DNA of 34,344 nt, taken from NCBI RefSeq assembly GCF_017565705.1, contig NZ_JAGDYL010000029.1:1-34344 (forward strand), written 5' to 3'. Both the position numbers and the translations under genes were made by a program. This DNA is from Leucobacter ruminantium (lineage in GTDB: Bacteria > Actinomycetota > Actinomycetes > Actinomycetales > Microbacteriaceae). The notes under the pieces are model-generated. The model worked only from the letters and a program-made list of their open reading frames with translations, did not search any database and had not been told where the DNA came from. Below are positions 16,089 to 23,905 of the stretch, piece after piece. How positions within the stretch are numbered: the stretch's first letter is position 1; each line of letters opens with the position of its first letter.

Positions 16089-17247
16089 GACCAGGCACGC
16101 CGAGCTGGCGGCGCGCTACCTGCCCGATGAGCTGATCGAGCGCATTCGCGGGCGCGCGGCCGACTACGACCGCGAGAATCGGTTCTTCGAGGAAGACCTC
16201 GCCGAACTGCGCGCACAGGGCTATCTCACGGTGTTCGTGCCGCAGGAGTTCGGCGGGCCGGGCCTCACGCTCAACGAGGTCTCCCGGCTGCAGCAGCGGC
16301 TCGCCGGGGCGGCGCCCGCAACCGCCCTCGCGATCAACATGCACCTCATGTGCGTCGGCGTGGCGAGCGCCATGCTCGCCCGCGGCGACCGATCCCTCGC
16401 CCACGTGTTCGACGACGCGATGGCGGGCGAGATCTTCGCCTTCGGCATCAGCGAACCGGCCAACGACTGGGTGCTGCAGGGATCGAACACCGAGGCGGTT
16501 CCGCAGCCCGACGGCGGCTACCTGCTGTCGGGCGTCAAGATCTTCACCTCGCTGTCGCCCGTCTGGACGCGCCTCATCGTGCACGGGCTCGACGAATCGG
16601 ACCCGGAGGAGCCGCGGCTCGTCTACGGCTTCCTCGACCGCGACGCAGACGGCGTCGTCGTCTCCGACGACTGGGATGTGCTGGGCATGCGCGCTTCGCA
16701 CAGCCGGGCGACGATTCTGCGCGAGGCGTGGATGCGGCCCGAGCGGGTGGCCAGGCGAATCGCGCCCGGCCGCACGCCAGACCTGCTCACCTTCGCGATC
16801 ACGAGCAACTTCCAGCTCCTCGTCGCCTCGGTCTACGCCGGTCTCGCCGCCCGCGCCCTCGAGGTCGCGGCCGAGGGTCTTCGCAGGCGGCGCTCGGCGA
16901 AGGCGGGTGCGCCGCTCTCGGAGGTGCCGGAGTTCCGCGCGAGGCTCGCCGACGCCCACCTCGACTATCTCGCGGTGCCGGCCCAGCTCGAGGCCCACAC
17001 CCGCGACTTCGACGAGCTCGTCGACCACGGCGCGGGGTGGCCGGTGCGCCTCGTGAGCGCCAGGCTGAACGCCGGGGCCGCTGCGCGCGGCTCGGCGGAG
17101 GTCGCGCTCGTCTGCGCGGGAGGTGCCGGATTCAACGTCGAGCACGAGGCCGGCCGCCTGCACCGCGATGCGGCCGCCTCGCTGTTCCACCCGCCGAGCG
17201 CCGACGCCGCGCGCCCGATGTTCGCGGCCGCGCTGCTCGACGACTGA
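16075..17247 (+). CDS. Acyl-CoA dehydrogenase-family flavoprotein lacking the usual catalytic Glu
   Basis: A 390-residue protein with the acyl-CoA dehydrogenase fold. It has FVPQEFGGPGLTLNEVSRLQ in the N-terminal helical domain, FAFGISEPANDW and GYLLSGVKIFTSLSP in the flavin-binding beta domain, GMRASHS, and a C-terminal helical bundle. Where medium-chain enzymes have the YEGT motif with the catalytic Glu, this protein reads SLFHPPSADA. It may use a base elsewhere, or act as a flavin monooxygenase-like or desaturase-like member. ATG 16075 follows AAGGAG at good spacing and overlaps the ketosynthase by 14 bases. It is the last gene of the cassette, before a convergent terminator. Confidence 0.85.
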   Translation: MTDRETRHAELAARYLPDELIERIRGRAADYDRENRFFEEDLAELRAQGYLTVFVPQEFGGPGLTLNEVSRLQQRLAGAAPATALAINMHLMCVGVASAMLARGDRSLAHVFDDAMAGEIFAFGISEPANDWVLQGSNTEAVPQPDGGYLLSGVKIFTSLSPVWTRLIVHGLDESDPEEPRLVYGFLDRDADGVVVSDDWDVLGMRASHSRATILREAWMRPERVARRIAPGRTPDLLTFAITSNFQLLVASVYAGLAARALEVAAEGLRRRRSAKAGAPLSEVPEFRARLADAHLDYLAVPAQLEAHTRDFDELVDHGAGWPVRLVSARLNAGAAARGSAEVALVCAGGAGFNVEHEAGRLHRDAAASLFHPPSADAARPMFAAALLDD

Positions 17248-17271
17248 CGAGTAGCGCGGCCGCGGGCGAAA

Positions 17272-17298
17272 GCCGGGCCGGGCGGCGGCCGGCCCGGC
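17272..17298. terminator. GC hairpin between convergent genes (dehydrogenase and fadB)
   Basis: GCCGGGCCG (17272-17280) pairs perfectly with CGGCCCGGC (17290-17298) over a nine-base loop. It lies 25 bases after the dehydrogenase stop and 7 bases after the fadB stop, so it can serve both strands. No T-run, as is common in actinobacteria. Confidence 0.7.
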
Positions 17299-17304
17299 GC
17301 CGGA

Positions 17305-19440
17305 CTAGCGCGCCCCGGCGATCGCGGGGTCGTGGAACTTCGCGCCCACGGCCCGCTCGCTCGCACCGGAGCGATCGAGGTAGGGGGTGATGCCGCCCGC
17401 CTGGAAGGGCCAGCCGGCCCCCAGGATCATGCAGAGGTCGATGTCCTCGGCCGCCGCGACCACGCCCTCATCGAGCATGATGCGGATCTCCTCGGCCATC
17501 GTGTCCTCGGCGCGGCGCAGGATCTCCTCCTCGGTCACCGCGGTCTTGCCGACGGTGACGGCCTTCCGCCCGGCCTTCGACAGGTCCTCGACCTTGCCCG
17601 CCTTGTTCTTCGCGAGGGGGCCATCGACCTCCGCGAGGCGGTGCAGGTTCTCGGACGCGTAGAAGCGGTCGGGGAAGTGGCGCACCATCGTGTCCTGCAC
17701 GTGGGCCGCGACCTTCCAACCGACCAGGTCGATCAGCTCGAACGGGCCCATCGGCAGGCCGATCGGCGCGAAGGCGCGCTCGACCACGGGCAGCGGGGTA
17801 CCCTCGTCGAGTGCGCGGGCGGCCTCGCCCATGAACTTCGCGAGCAGGCGGTTGACCACGAAACCCGGGCGGTCGGCCGTGATGACGGCGCTCTTGCCGA
17901 GCTTCTTCGCGACCTGCATCGCGGTCGCGAGCGACGCGTCATCGGTCGCGGGAGTCTTCACGACCTCGATCAGGGGCATGATCGCCACCGGGTTGAAGAA
18001 GTGGAAGCCCACGAGCCGCTCCGGGTGGGCGAGCTTCGCGCCGATCTCCTCGACCGAGAGCGAGGAGGTGTTGGTCGCGATGACCGCGTCCTCCGCGATG
18101 ATCGGCTCGATCTCGGCGAAGACCTGCTGCTTCACAGCCGTCTCCTCGAACACGGCCTCGATCACCCAGTCGCAGTCGGCGTAGAGCGCCTTGTCGGTCG
18201 TGCCGCTGACGAGCGCCCGCACCTGGTTCGCGTCGTCGGCCGAGAGCCGGCCCTTCTCCTGCATCTTGTCGATCTCGCCGTTGATGTAGGCGAGGCCCTT
18301 GTCGACCCGGGCCTGGTCGAGGTCGGTGATGATCACGGGAACGCGCAGCTTGCGCGCGAAGAGCAGGGCGAACTGGCCGGCCATGAGCCCGGCTCCGATC
18401 ACGCCGACCTTGCGGACGGGCTTCGCGAGGTCCCTGTCGGGAGCGCCGGCCGGGCGCTTGGCGCGCTTCTGCACGAGATCGAAGGCGTAGATCGACGCCG
18501 CGAACTGGTCGCCCGGGATGAGCTGGGCGAGCGCCTCGTCCTCGCGTTCGAAGCCGCGCTCGATGTCGCCGTCCTTCGCCGCCGACAGCAGGTCGAGGGC
18601 GACGTAAGGGGCCTTCGCCGCGGAGCCGATGCGCTCGCGCAGCTGATCGCGGGCGATCTTGATGGCGACCGGCCACTTGGTGAGGCGCTCGAGCTTGCCC
18701 GGCACGTGGGGGCGCTCGACCTTGACGGCTCCGGTGAGCACGCCGTCCGCCCAGGCCACCGACTGCTCCAGGAAGCTCGCGGAGCCGAACATCGCGTCGA
18801 AGAGGCCGAGCTCGTAGGCCTGCTTCGGCTTCAGCATGCGGTTGTTCTTGAGCGGGTTCGAGACGATGATCTCGAGCGCCTTCTCGATGCCGATGAGATT
18901 CGGCACGATCGTGGCGCCGCCCCAGCCCGGGATGATGCCGAGGAACACCTCGGGGAAGGCGAGCGCCGCGGCCGAGGCGTCGAGCGTGCGGTAGTCGCTG
19001 TTCAGCGCGATCTCCATCGCTCCGCCGAGGGCGAGGCCGTTGACGAAGGCGAACGAGGGCACGCCGAGCTTGCCCAGCTTGCCGAGCACGTAGTGGCCGT
19101 ACTGGGCCATGAGCCGGGCGTTCTCCTCGCTCGCGAGGGTGGAGACCTTGGAGAGGTCGGCGCCCGCGGCGAAGATGAAGGGCTTGCCCGTGATGCCGAC
19201 GGCGCGGATCTCTCCCGCTGCGGCGCGCGCCCGCTGCGCGTCGAGCACGTCGCTCAGCGCTTGCAGGGTGCGCGGGCCGAGCGTGTTGGGCCGCGTGTGG
19301 TCCCGCCCGTTGTCGAGGGTGATGAGGGCGAGGGATCCTCCGGACGGCAGGGCGACATCGCGGACGAACGACTCGGTGACGACCTCGTCGGCCGACGCCT
19401 CGATCAGGGGGGAGAAGTCGATGGTGCTGTAGTCGGTCAT
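17305..19440 (-). CDS. fadB: Fatty acid oxidation multifunctional enzyme: enoyl-CoA hydratase / 3-hydroxyacyl-CoA dehydrogenase
   Basis: A 711-residue alpha subunit of the beta-oxidation complex. The N-terminal crotonase domain has the oxyanion-hole segment FIFAAGADLSKVS and NGLALGGAMEIAL with FPEVFLGIIPGWGG supplying the acidic residues. The middle NAD-binding domain begins VGVIGAGLMAGQFALLFA and holds the catalytic His in VGFHFFNPV and the NRLL helix. A C-terminal helical domain follows (LPMGPFELIDLVGWKV). Length and order match FadB/HadH fusions. ATG 19438-19440 lies four bases after the fadA stop, so fadA and fadB form a coupled leftward operon. Downstream is the shared hairpin at 17272-17298. 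Confidence 0.95.
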   Translation of the reverse strand: MTDYSTIDFSPLIEASADEVVTESFVRDVALPSGGSLALITLDNGRDHTRPNTLGPRTLQALSDVLDAQRARAAAGEIRAVGITGKPFIFAAGADLSKVSTLASEENARLMAQYGHYVLGKLGKLGVPSFAFVNGLALGGAMEIALNSDYRTLDASAAALAFPEVFLGIIPGWGGATIVPNLIGIEKALEIIVSNPLKNNRMLKPKQAYELGLFDAMFGSASFLEQSVAWADGVLTGAVKVERPHVPGKLERLTKWPVAIKIARDQLRERIGSAAKAPYVALDLLSAAKDGDIERGFEREDEALAQLIPGDQFAASIYAFDLVQKRAKRPAGAPDRDLAKPVRKVGVIGAGLMAGQFALLFARKLRVPVIITDLDQARVDKGLAYINGEIDKMQEKGRLSADDANQVRALVSGTTDKALYADCDWVIEAVFEETAVKQQVFAEIEPIIAEDAVIATNTSSLSVEEIGAKLAHPERLVGFHFFNPVAIMPLIEVVKTPATDDASLATAMQVAKKLGKSAVITADRPGFVVNRLLAKFMGEAARALDEGTPLPVVERAFAPIGLPMGPFELIDLVGWKVAAHVQDTMVRHFPDRFYASENLHRLAEVDGPLAKNKAGKVEDLSKAGRKAVTVGKTAVTEEEILRRAEDTMAEEIRIMLDEGVVAAAEDIDLCMILGAGWPFQAGGITPYLDRSGASERAVGAKFHDPAIAGAR

Positions 19441-19444
19441 GGCT

Positions 19445-20647
19445 CTACTTCCTGCGCTTCTTGCCGTCGAAGTGGGGGTTCTCCCAGATCATGGTGCCGC
19501 CCTGTCCGAGGCCGACGCACATGGCCGTGACGCCGTAACGCACGTCCGGCCGCTGCTCGAACTGGCGGGCGAGCTGGATCATGAGGCGCACGCCCGACGC
19601 CGCGAGCGGGTGCCCGAAGGCGATGGCGCCGCCCCAGGGGTTGACCCTGGGATCCTCGTCGTCGATGCCGAAGTGGTCGGTGAACGAGAGCACCTGCACG
19701 GCGAAGGCCTCGTTGAGCTCGAAGAGGCCGATATCGGAGATGTCGAGGCCCGCCCGCTGCAACGCCTTCTCGGTTGAGGGCACGGGGCCGAGGCCCATGA
19801 CCTCGGGTGCCACGCCCGCGAAGGCGAACGACACGAGCTTCATCTTGGCGCTCAGTCCGAGCTCGGCCGCTGTGTCGGCGCCCGCGAGCAGCGACATGGT
19901 CGCCCCGTCGGTGAGCGGCGAGGCGTTGCCCGCGGTGACTCGGCCGTGCGGGCGGAATGGCGTTTTGAGCTCCGCCAACGCCTCCATCGTGGTCTGCGGC
20001 CGGCGGCCCTCGTCCTCGGTCGCGAGGCCCCAGCCCTGCGCAGAGCGTGTGGCGACGGGCACCAGGTCGGGCTGGATGTCGCCGCGGTCGTAGGCGGCCT
20101 GCACCTTGTGCTGGCTGAGCATGCCGAAGCGGTCGGCGCGCTCCTTCGTGAGCTGCGGGAAGCGGTCGTGCAGGCGCTCGGCCGTGATGCCCATGTTGAG
20201 CGCGTCGGGGCTCACGAGCTTCTCCGCCACGAAGCGGGGATTGGGATCGGCGTCGAGGCCGATGGGGTGGCGCCCCATGTGCTCGACGCCGCCCGCGATC
20301 GCGAGATCATACTGGCCCGCGCCGATGGCAGCGCCCATGAACGACGCGGTCGTCATGGCTCCGGCGCACATGCGGTCGAGGGCGAAGCCGGGCACGGTCA
20401 CCGGCAGGCCCGCGAGGATCGCGACCGTGCGGCCGAGAGTGAGCCCCTGATCTCCCTGCTGCGTGGTGGCCGCGATGCCGACGTCGTCGACGCGATCGTG
20501 CGGCAGCGCCGGGTTGCGCTCGAGCAGGCCCTGCAGCGCCTTCACCGCCAGGTCGTCGGCGCGGGTGCCCGCGTACATCCCCTTGTCTCCCGCGCGCCCG
20601 AACGGGGTGCGCACCCCGTCGACGAACACGACCTCTCTCATTGCCAT
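19445..20647 (-). CDS. fadA: Acetyl-CoA acyltransferase (3-ketoacyl-CoA thiolase)
   Basis: A 400-residue thiolase, the last step of beta-oxidation. Motifs: DRMCAGAMT with the nucleophile Cys, VMGLGPVPSTEKAL, FELNEAFAVQ, GGAIAFGHPLAASGVR with the catalytic His, and AMCVGLGQGG with the second Cys. ATG 20645-20647 has GGAGG seven bases upstream; a second ATG six bases later is possible, and an upstream in-frame start at 20680 lacks a ribosome site. It is the first gene of the fadA-fadB operon. Its promoter region (20648-20763) holds a possible TAGAAT -10 box and the palindrome CTGAGTCTCAG. Confidence 0.94.
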   Translation of the reverse strand: MAMREVVFVDGVRTPFGRAGDKGMYAGTRADDLAVKALQGLLERNPALPHDRVDDVGIAATTQQGDQGLTLGRTVAILAGLPVTVPGFALDRMCAGAMTTASFMGAAIGAGQYDLAIAGGVEHMGRHPIGLDADPNPRFVAEKLVSPDALNMGITAERLHDRFPQLTKERADRFGMLSQHKVQAAYDRGDIQPDLVPVATRSAQGWGLATEDEGRRPQTTMEALAELKTPFRPHGRVTAGNASPLTDGATMSLLAGADTAAELGLSAKMKLVSFAFAGVAPEVMGLGPVPSTEKALQRAGLDISDIGLFELNEAFAVQVLSFTDHFGIDDEDPRVNPWGGAIAFGHPLAASGVRLMIQLARQFEQRPDVRYGVTAMCVGLGQGGTMIWENPHFDGKKRRK

Positions 20648-20687
20648 CACTGCGCCTCCATCAGCTCTGCGAACGTGCATCCACTCA

Positions 20688-20708
20688 ATTCTAGAAACTG
20701 AGTCTCAG
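20688..20708 (-). promoter_or_regulatory. Possible fadAB promoter with an 11-bp palindrome
   Basis: On the minus strand TAGAAT (20688-20693) fits a -10 box 41 bases before the fadA start. CTGAGTCTCAG (20698-20708), a perfect palindrome around a central base, lies in the spacer just upstream and could be an operator for a fatty-acid-responsive repressor. Sequence resemblance only. Confidence 0.35.
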
Positions 20709-20763
20709 CGCTGGCTACCCCGATGAGGATTCCGCGGAATTCCGGCGACTCGGTCCGAGATGC

Positions 20764-22020
20764 TTATGAGTGATCTACAAAAACTGGTGCGAGTATTGGT
20801 GCCGTAAGTGCAATCTGCCACTCGCGTGCACCGGACTCCCTGAGACGGAGTGCGATCGCATCGGTCGTGGGCGGCTGCGGGGGCTGCCAGGCCAGGCGGC
20901 GCAGGTGGTCCGGGGTGAGCAGGTTCTCGACGGGCATGCGCCGGCGTTCGGCCTCCGCTTCGACGACGGCGCGGGCCGCGGCGAGCCGCTCGGCCGCCTC
21001 GGGGTGGCGCTGCGCCCAGCCTCGGTGGTGAGGGATCGCATCGGGGTCGCGCCGCTGCGGGCCGGGCAGGTCCTCGGTGGTCTTGCCGCGCAGGATCGCC
21101 TTCCACCAGCGGTTCAGCTCGCTGCGGCTCGCGCGCCCCTTGAAGGTCTGCAGCCGGGCCAGTTCGCCGGCGGAGCGGGGGTTCGCGGCGACCGCGGCGA
21201 TGACGGAGGCGTCGGGGATCAGCCTGCCCGGCGCCACGTCGCGCTCCCGTGCGAGCTCGTCGCGGGCGGTCCAGAGCTCTCTGAGCATCGCGAGCTGCCT
21301 GGGCGAGCGGATCCTGTTGCCCGCGAGCTTGCGCCACGGCTCCGCGATCGGCGGCTTCGGGAGGCGATCCCTCACTGCGGCGAACTCCTGCTCGGCGATC
21401 TCGAGCTTCTGCTGCGCCTCGAGCTCGGCGTGCACGGCGTCGCGCAGATCGGGGAGCAGCGCGACGTCGAGCGCCGCATACTCGAGCCAGGGCTCGGGCA
21501 GCGGGCGCTGCGACCAGTCGGCGGCGGAGTGCGCCTTCTCGAGGCGAATGCCGAGGAGGGCCTCTACGATCGCGCCGAGACCCACGCGCTCGAACCCGAG
21601 CAGACGCGCCGCGAGCTCGGTGTCGAAGATCCGCTCAGGGCGCAGGCCGATCTCGTCGAGGCACGGCAGGTCCTGGCTCGCCGCGTGCAGGATCCACTCC
21701 TCGCCGGCGAGCGCGTCGGCGAGCGGTGAGAAATCGGTGATGCCGACGGGGTCGAAGAGCAGCGCCTCGCCACCGCGGCGATAGGCCTGCACGAGATAGG
21801 CCTCCGAGCCGTAGCGGAAGCCGGAGGCGCGCTCGGCGTCGATGCCGACCGGTCCCTCGCCCGCGGCCAGCAGCTCGGCCGCGCGGCGCACGCCGGCATC
21901 GTCGGTGATCATGGTCCAGCTGGTGCTCAGCTCGGATTGCTCGCGCAGATCGGTCTGCTCGCGCACATCGGTTCGCTCCGGCGCAGCAGTCTGCTCCGGC
22001 GCAGCGGTTCTCTCCGACAC
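20764..22020 (-). CDS. rnd: RNase D-type 3'-5' exoribonuclease with HRDC domain
   Basis: A 418-residue protein. The DEDD exonuclease domain shows GPVGIDAERASGFRYGSEA (Asp and Glu of ExoI), HAASQDLPCLDEIGL (ExoII) and WLEYAALDVALLPDLRD (ExoIII, Tyr and Asp). An HRDC domain follows (about 215-300), with a helical C-terminus. It matures structured RNA 3' ends. The start is GTG 22018-22020, four bases after the upstream stop and after GTGAGG; ATG at 21910-21912 is a possible later start. Between them lie repeated Glu/Arg-Gln/Thr units (ERTAAPEQTAAPERTDV and on), an odd low-complexity N-terminal tail not expected in the family. It is paired with the DUF3000 gene, as in other actinobacteria. Confidence 0.9.
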   Translation of the reverse strand: MSERTAAPEQTAAPERTDVREQTDLREQSELSTSWTMITDDAGVRRAAELLAAGEGPVGIDAERASGFRYGSEAYLVQAYRRGGEALLFDPVGITDFSPLADALAGEEWILHAASQDLPCLDEIGLRPERIFDTELAARLLGFERVGLGAIVEALLGIRLEKAHSAADWSQRPLPEPWLEYAALDVALLPDLRDAVHAELEAQQKLEIAEQEFAAVRDRLPKPPIAEPWRKLAGNRIRSPRQLAMLRELWTARDELARERDVAPGRLIPDASVIAAVAANPRSAGELARLQTFKGRASRSELNRWWKAILRGKTTEDLPGPQRRDPDAIPHHRGWAQRHPEAAERLAAARAVVEAEAERRRMPVENLLTPDHLRRLAWQPPQPPTTDAIALRLRESGAREWQIALTAPILAPVFVDHS

Positions 22021-22024
22021 AGCC

Positions 22025-22633
22025 TCACACCCCCGTCAGCGGGTGCCTGGCGCGGCGGGCCGCGAGCGAGTCGAGCCCCTCGGTCGGCAGGCCGGCGAGC
22101 AGGCAGAGCAGCTCCGACCAGGCCTCGGCGTGCGACGCGAAGTCGTCGCCGTGCGGGGTCCAGGAGGCGCGCAGCTCGATCTGCGCGGCGTCGCCGCGCG
22201 ATGCCAGGCCGCCGAAGCCGCTGGAGAGCGTCTTGGTCACGGTTCCGGAGAGCGCGTCGTAGTCGGCCGCCCTGGCGTCGAGCGCGTCGACGAGCCAGGA
22301 TCGGGTGACCTCGGTGATGAAGGGGTCGACGCCGATCTCCATCTCGAGGGGGGCCTGCGCGAAGCACACGATGCGGAAGGGGCCGCCCCACTCCTCCGCC
22401 GAGGCGGGGTCGTGCATCAGCACGAAGCGGCCGGCCCCGTAGGGGGAGTCGATCGCGTCGTCGTCGCTATCGCCGTGCCTGGTGATGCCGGCGGCGAGCG
22501 CGATCGAGTGCGGCGAGATACGTTCGGGTGCCGGGATCTCCCTGGCGGTCAGCTCGCTTCTCAGCCGCGCGCCGCGGATCTGCTCCGCCGCGGCGATGAA
22601 CTCCGCGGGCGCCCCATCTGTGGTGTCCCTCAC
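22025..22633 (-). CDS. DUF3000 family protein
   Basis: About 202 residues, actinobacteria-specific family of unknown function. Hallmarks: EFIAAAEQIRGARLRSEL, IPAPERISPHSIALAA, GRFVLMHDPASAEEWGGPF, RIVCFAQAPLEMEIGVDPF and a C-terminal AQIELRASWTP and ELLCLLAGLP. The gene lies four bases before the RNase D start, a conserved pairing. The start is uncertain: GTG 22631-22633 fits the family N-terminus and lies eight bases after TAGTGT, a candidate -10 box, so the mRNA would be almost leaderless. GTG 22645 and GTG 22690 are in-frame alternatives. Confidence 0.85.
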   Translation of the reverse strand: MRDTTDGAPAEFIAAAEQIRGARLRSELTAREIPAPERISPHSIALAAGITRHGDSDDDAIDSPYGAGRFVLMHDPASAEEWGGPFRIVCFAQAPLEMEIGVDPFITEVTRSWLVDALDARAADYDALSGTVTKTLSSGFGGLASRGDAAQIELRASWTPHGDDFASHAEAWSELLCLLAGLPTEGLDSLAARRARHPLTGV

Positions 22634-22641
22634 ACCAGGGA

Positions 22642-22651
22642 ACACTAGAGT
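22642..22651. promoter_or_regulatory. Bidirectional promoter with overlapping -10 boxes
   Basis: ACACTAGAGT holds TAGTGT on the minus strand (22642-22647, for DUF3000) and TAGAGT on the plus strand (22646-22651, for the hydrolase unit). They share the central TA. Each sits seven or eight bases from a start codon on its own strand. Confidence 0.5.
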
Positions 22652-22658
22652 TTGCTGT

Positions 22659-22715
22659 ATGACATGCCCGGGAGGCACGCCGGGGAACACCGATCTGGGA
22701 GGCGCTGGTGGCTGA
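22659..22715 (+). CDS. Possible leaderless 18-residue leader peptide overlapping the hydrolase start
   Basis: ATG 22659 lies seven bases after the TAGAGT -10 box, so transcription would begin at or next to it. The frame encodes MTCPGGTPGNTDLGGAGG and stops at 22713-22715, five bases past the start of the GTG of the hydrolase gene in another frame. Such an overlapping leader ORF could couple translation. It may also be fortuitous; the Gly-rich sequence is not informative. Confidence 0.35.
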   Translation: MTCPGGTPGNTDLGGAGG

Positions 22716-23895
22716 ACGGGGCAGGCGGATCGCGGGAGCGCTCGCGCTGGGTGCGGTGACGGCGGCGACCGCGGCGGCGGTCGCCGGGGGAGCGATCGCG
22801 GTCGGCACCGCGCTCGCCCGGCTGGCGGTGACCCCGGCCCGCCGCCCGGCAGAGGGCGTGGTGGTCGAGCGCGTCGAACACCGCGACGGAGCCGTCGCGG
22901 TGCGCCTGCGCGGGGAGGATGCGGAGCTGCCGGGACGCTACTCCTTCCTGTTCGACGAGGGAGCGGGCCACGCTCGCCTCGGCGACGTGATCGAGGCGAG
23001 GGCCGGCGCCGTCGTGCGTCCGGTCGTCGCCGTCGACCGGGGCGAGCTGCGCCCCGGGGCCAGGGGGCGCATCACGGGATGGTGGTACACGGACCCCGCG
23101 GAACTCGGACTCGACTGCGAGACGATCGTCTACCCGACGGAGCTCGGCGATGCGCGTGCGTGGCTGGTGCGGCCCGCGCGTGCGAAGAAACGCCGCTGGG
23201 CGGTGCACGTGCACGGGCGCGGCGCACTGCCGGAGGAGGCGATCCGGGGCGCGGCTCCGCTCGCGAGGGCGGGCATCACGAGCCTCATCATCAGCTACCG
23301 CAACGACCCGGGGGCGCCCGCCGGCCAGCACGGGCGCTACGGCGTCGGCCTCTCCGAGAGCCGCGACGTCGACGCGGCCGTCGCCGAGGCGCTGCGCCGG
23401 GGCGCCGAGCGGGTCACGCTCGTCGGCTGGTCGATGGGCGGCACGGCCTGCCTCGTGTCGGCCGCGCGCGGCGCGCACGCGAAGTCGATCGACGGGGTGA
23501 TCCTCGACTCGCCCGCCGTCGACTGGCGGTCGCTGCTGCGGCACCAGGCCGGCGGCAGGCGGATGCCGATGCCCGTCGCCGACATCGGCATCCGCCTGCT
23601 CGACCGCGGGCTGGTGCGCGCGGGGGAGCCGGGAGGGATCCCGTTCGAATCCCTGACGCCCGAGGCCTTCGCCCACGAACTGATGGTGCCGGTGCTCATC
23701 CACGCGAGCACGGCCGATACCTTCGTGCCGAGCGGGCCCGCCGAGCGGCTCGCGGAGCTGCGGCCCGATCTGGTGCAGCTGCGCCTGCGCGACGCGGGCG
23801 AGCACGTGAAGCTCTGGAACGTCGACCCCGAGCGCTGGGAGCGCGTCACCGAGGCCTTCGCGCGAGCGCTGCCGCGGCCCGCCTGGCGCGGCTAG
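22708..23895 (+). CDS. Membrane-anchored alpha/beta hydrolase of unknown substrate
   Basis: 395 residues. An N-terminal hydrophobic Ala/Gly-rich segment (about 9-40) is a membrane anchor or signal. The C-terminal half is an alpha/beta hydrolase: HVHGRGALPEEA (oxyanion region), VTLVGWSMGGTACL with the nucleophile Ser in GWSMGG, an Asp in STADTFVPSGP and a His in DAGEHVKLWN. The middle region (about 50-150) is unconserved. GTG 22708 follows GGGAGG. The TAG stop overlaps the -10 box of the next gene. Similar proteins are annotated only as hydrolases; I cannot name the substrate. Confidence 0.82.
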   Translation: MAERGRRIAGALALGAVTAATAAAVAGGAIAVGTALARLAVTPARRPAEGVVVERVEHRDGAVAVRLRGEDAELPGRYSFLFDEGAGHARLGDVIEARAGAVVRPVVAVDRGELRPGARGRITGWWYTDPAELGLDCETIVYPTELGDARAWLVRPARAKKRRWAVHVHGRGALPEEAIRGAAPLARAGITSLIISYRNDPGAPAGQHGRYGVGLSESRDVDAAVAEALRRGAERVTLVGWSMGGTACLVSAARGAHAKSIDGVILDSPAVDWRSLLRHQAGGRRMPMPVADIGIRLLDRGLVRAGEPGGIPFESLTPEAFAHELMVPVLIHASTADTFVPSGPAERLAELRPDLVQLRLRDAGEHVKLWNVDPERWERVTEAFARALPRPAWRG

Positions 23896-23898
23896 AAT
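23893..23898 (+). promoter_or_regulatory. -10 element of zapE overlapping the hydrolase stop codon
   Basis: TAGAAT; its first three bases are the TAG stop of the hydrolase. It lies seven bases before ATG 23906, giving a nearly leaderless mRNA. An earlier in-frame ATG (23897) lies inside the hexamer and so would not be in that transcript. Confidence 0.55.
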
Positions 23899-23905
23899 GT
23901 CTCCG

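Noticed and set aside
17332..19530. A 732-codon open frame antisense to fadB
   Set aside because: Mirror frame of a very GC-rich gene; no recognisable motif, whereas fadB motifs are complete.
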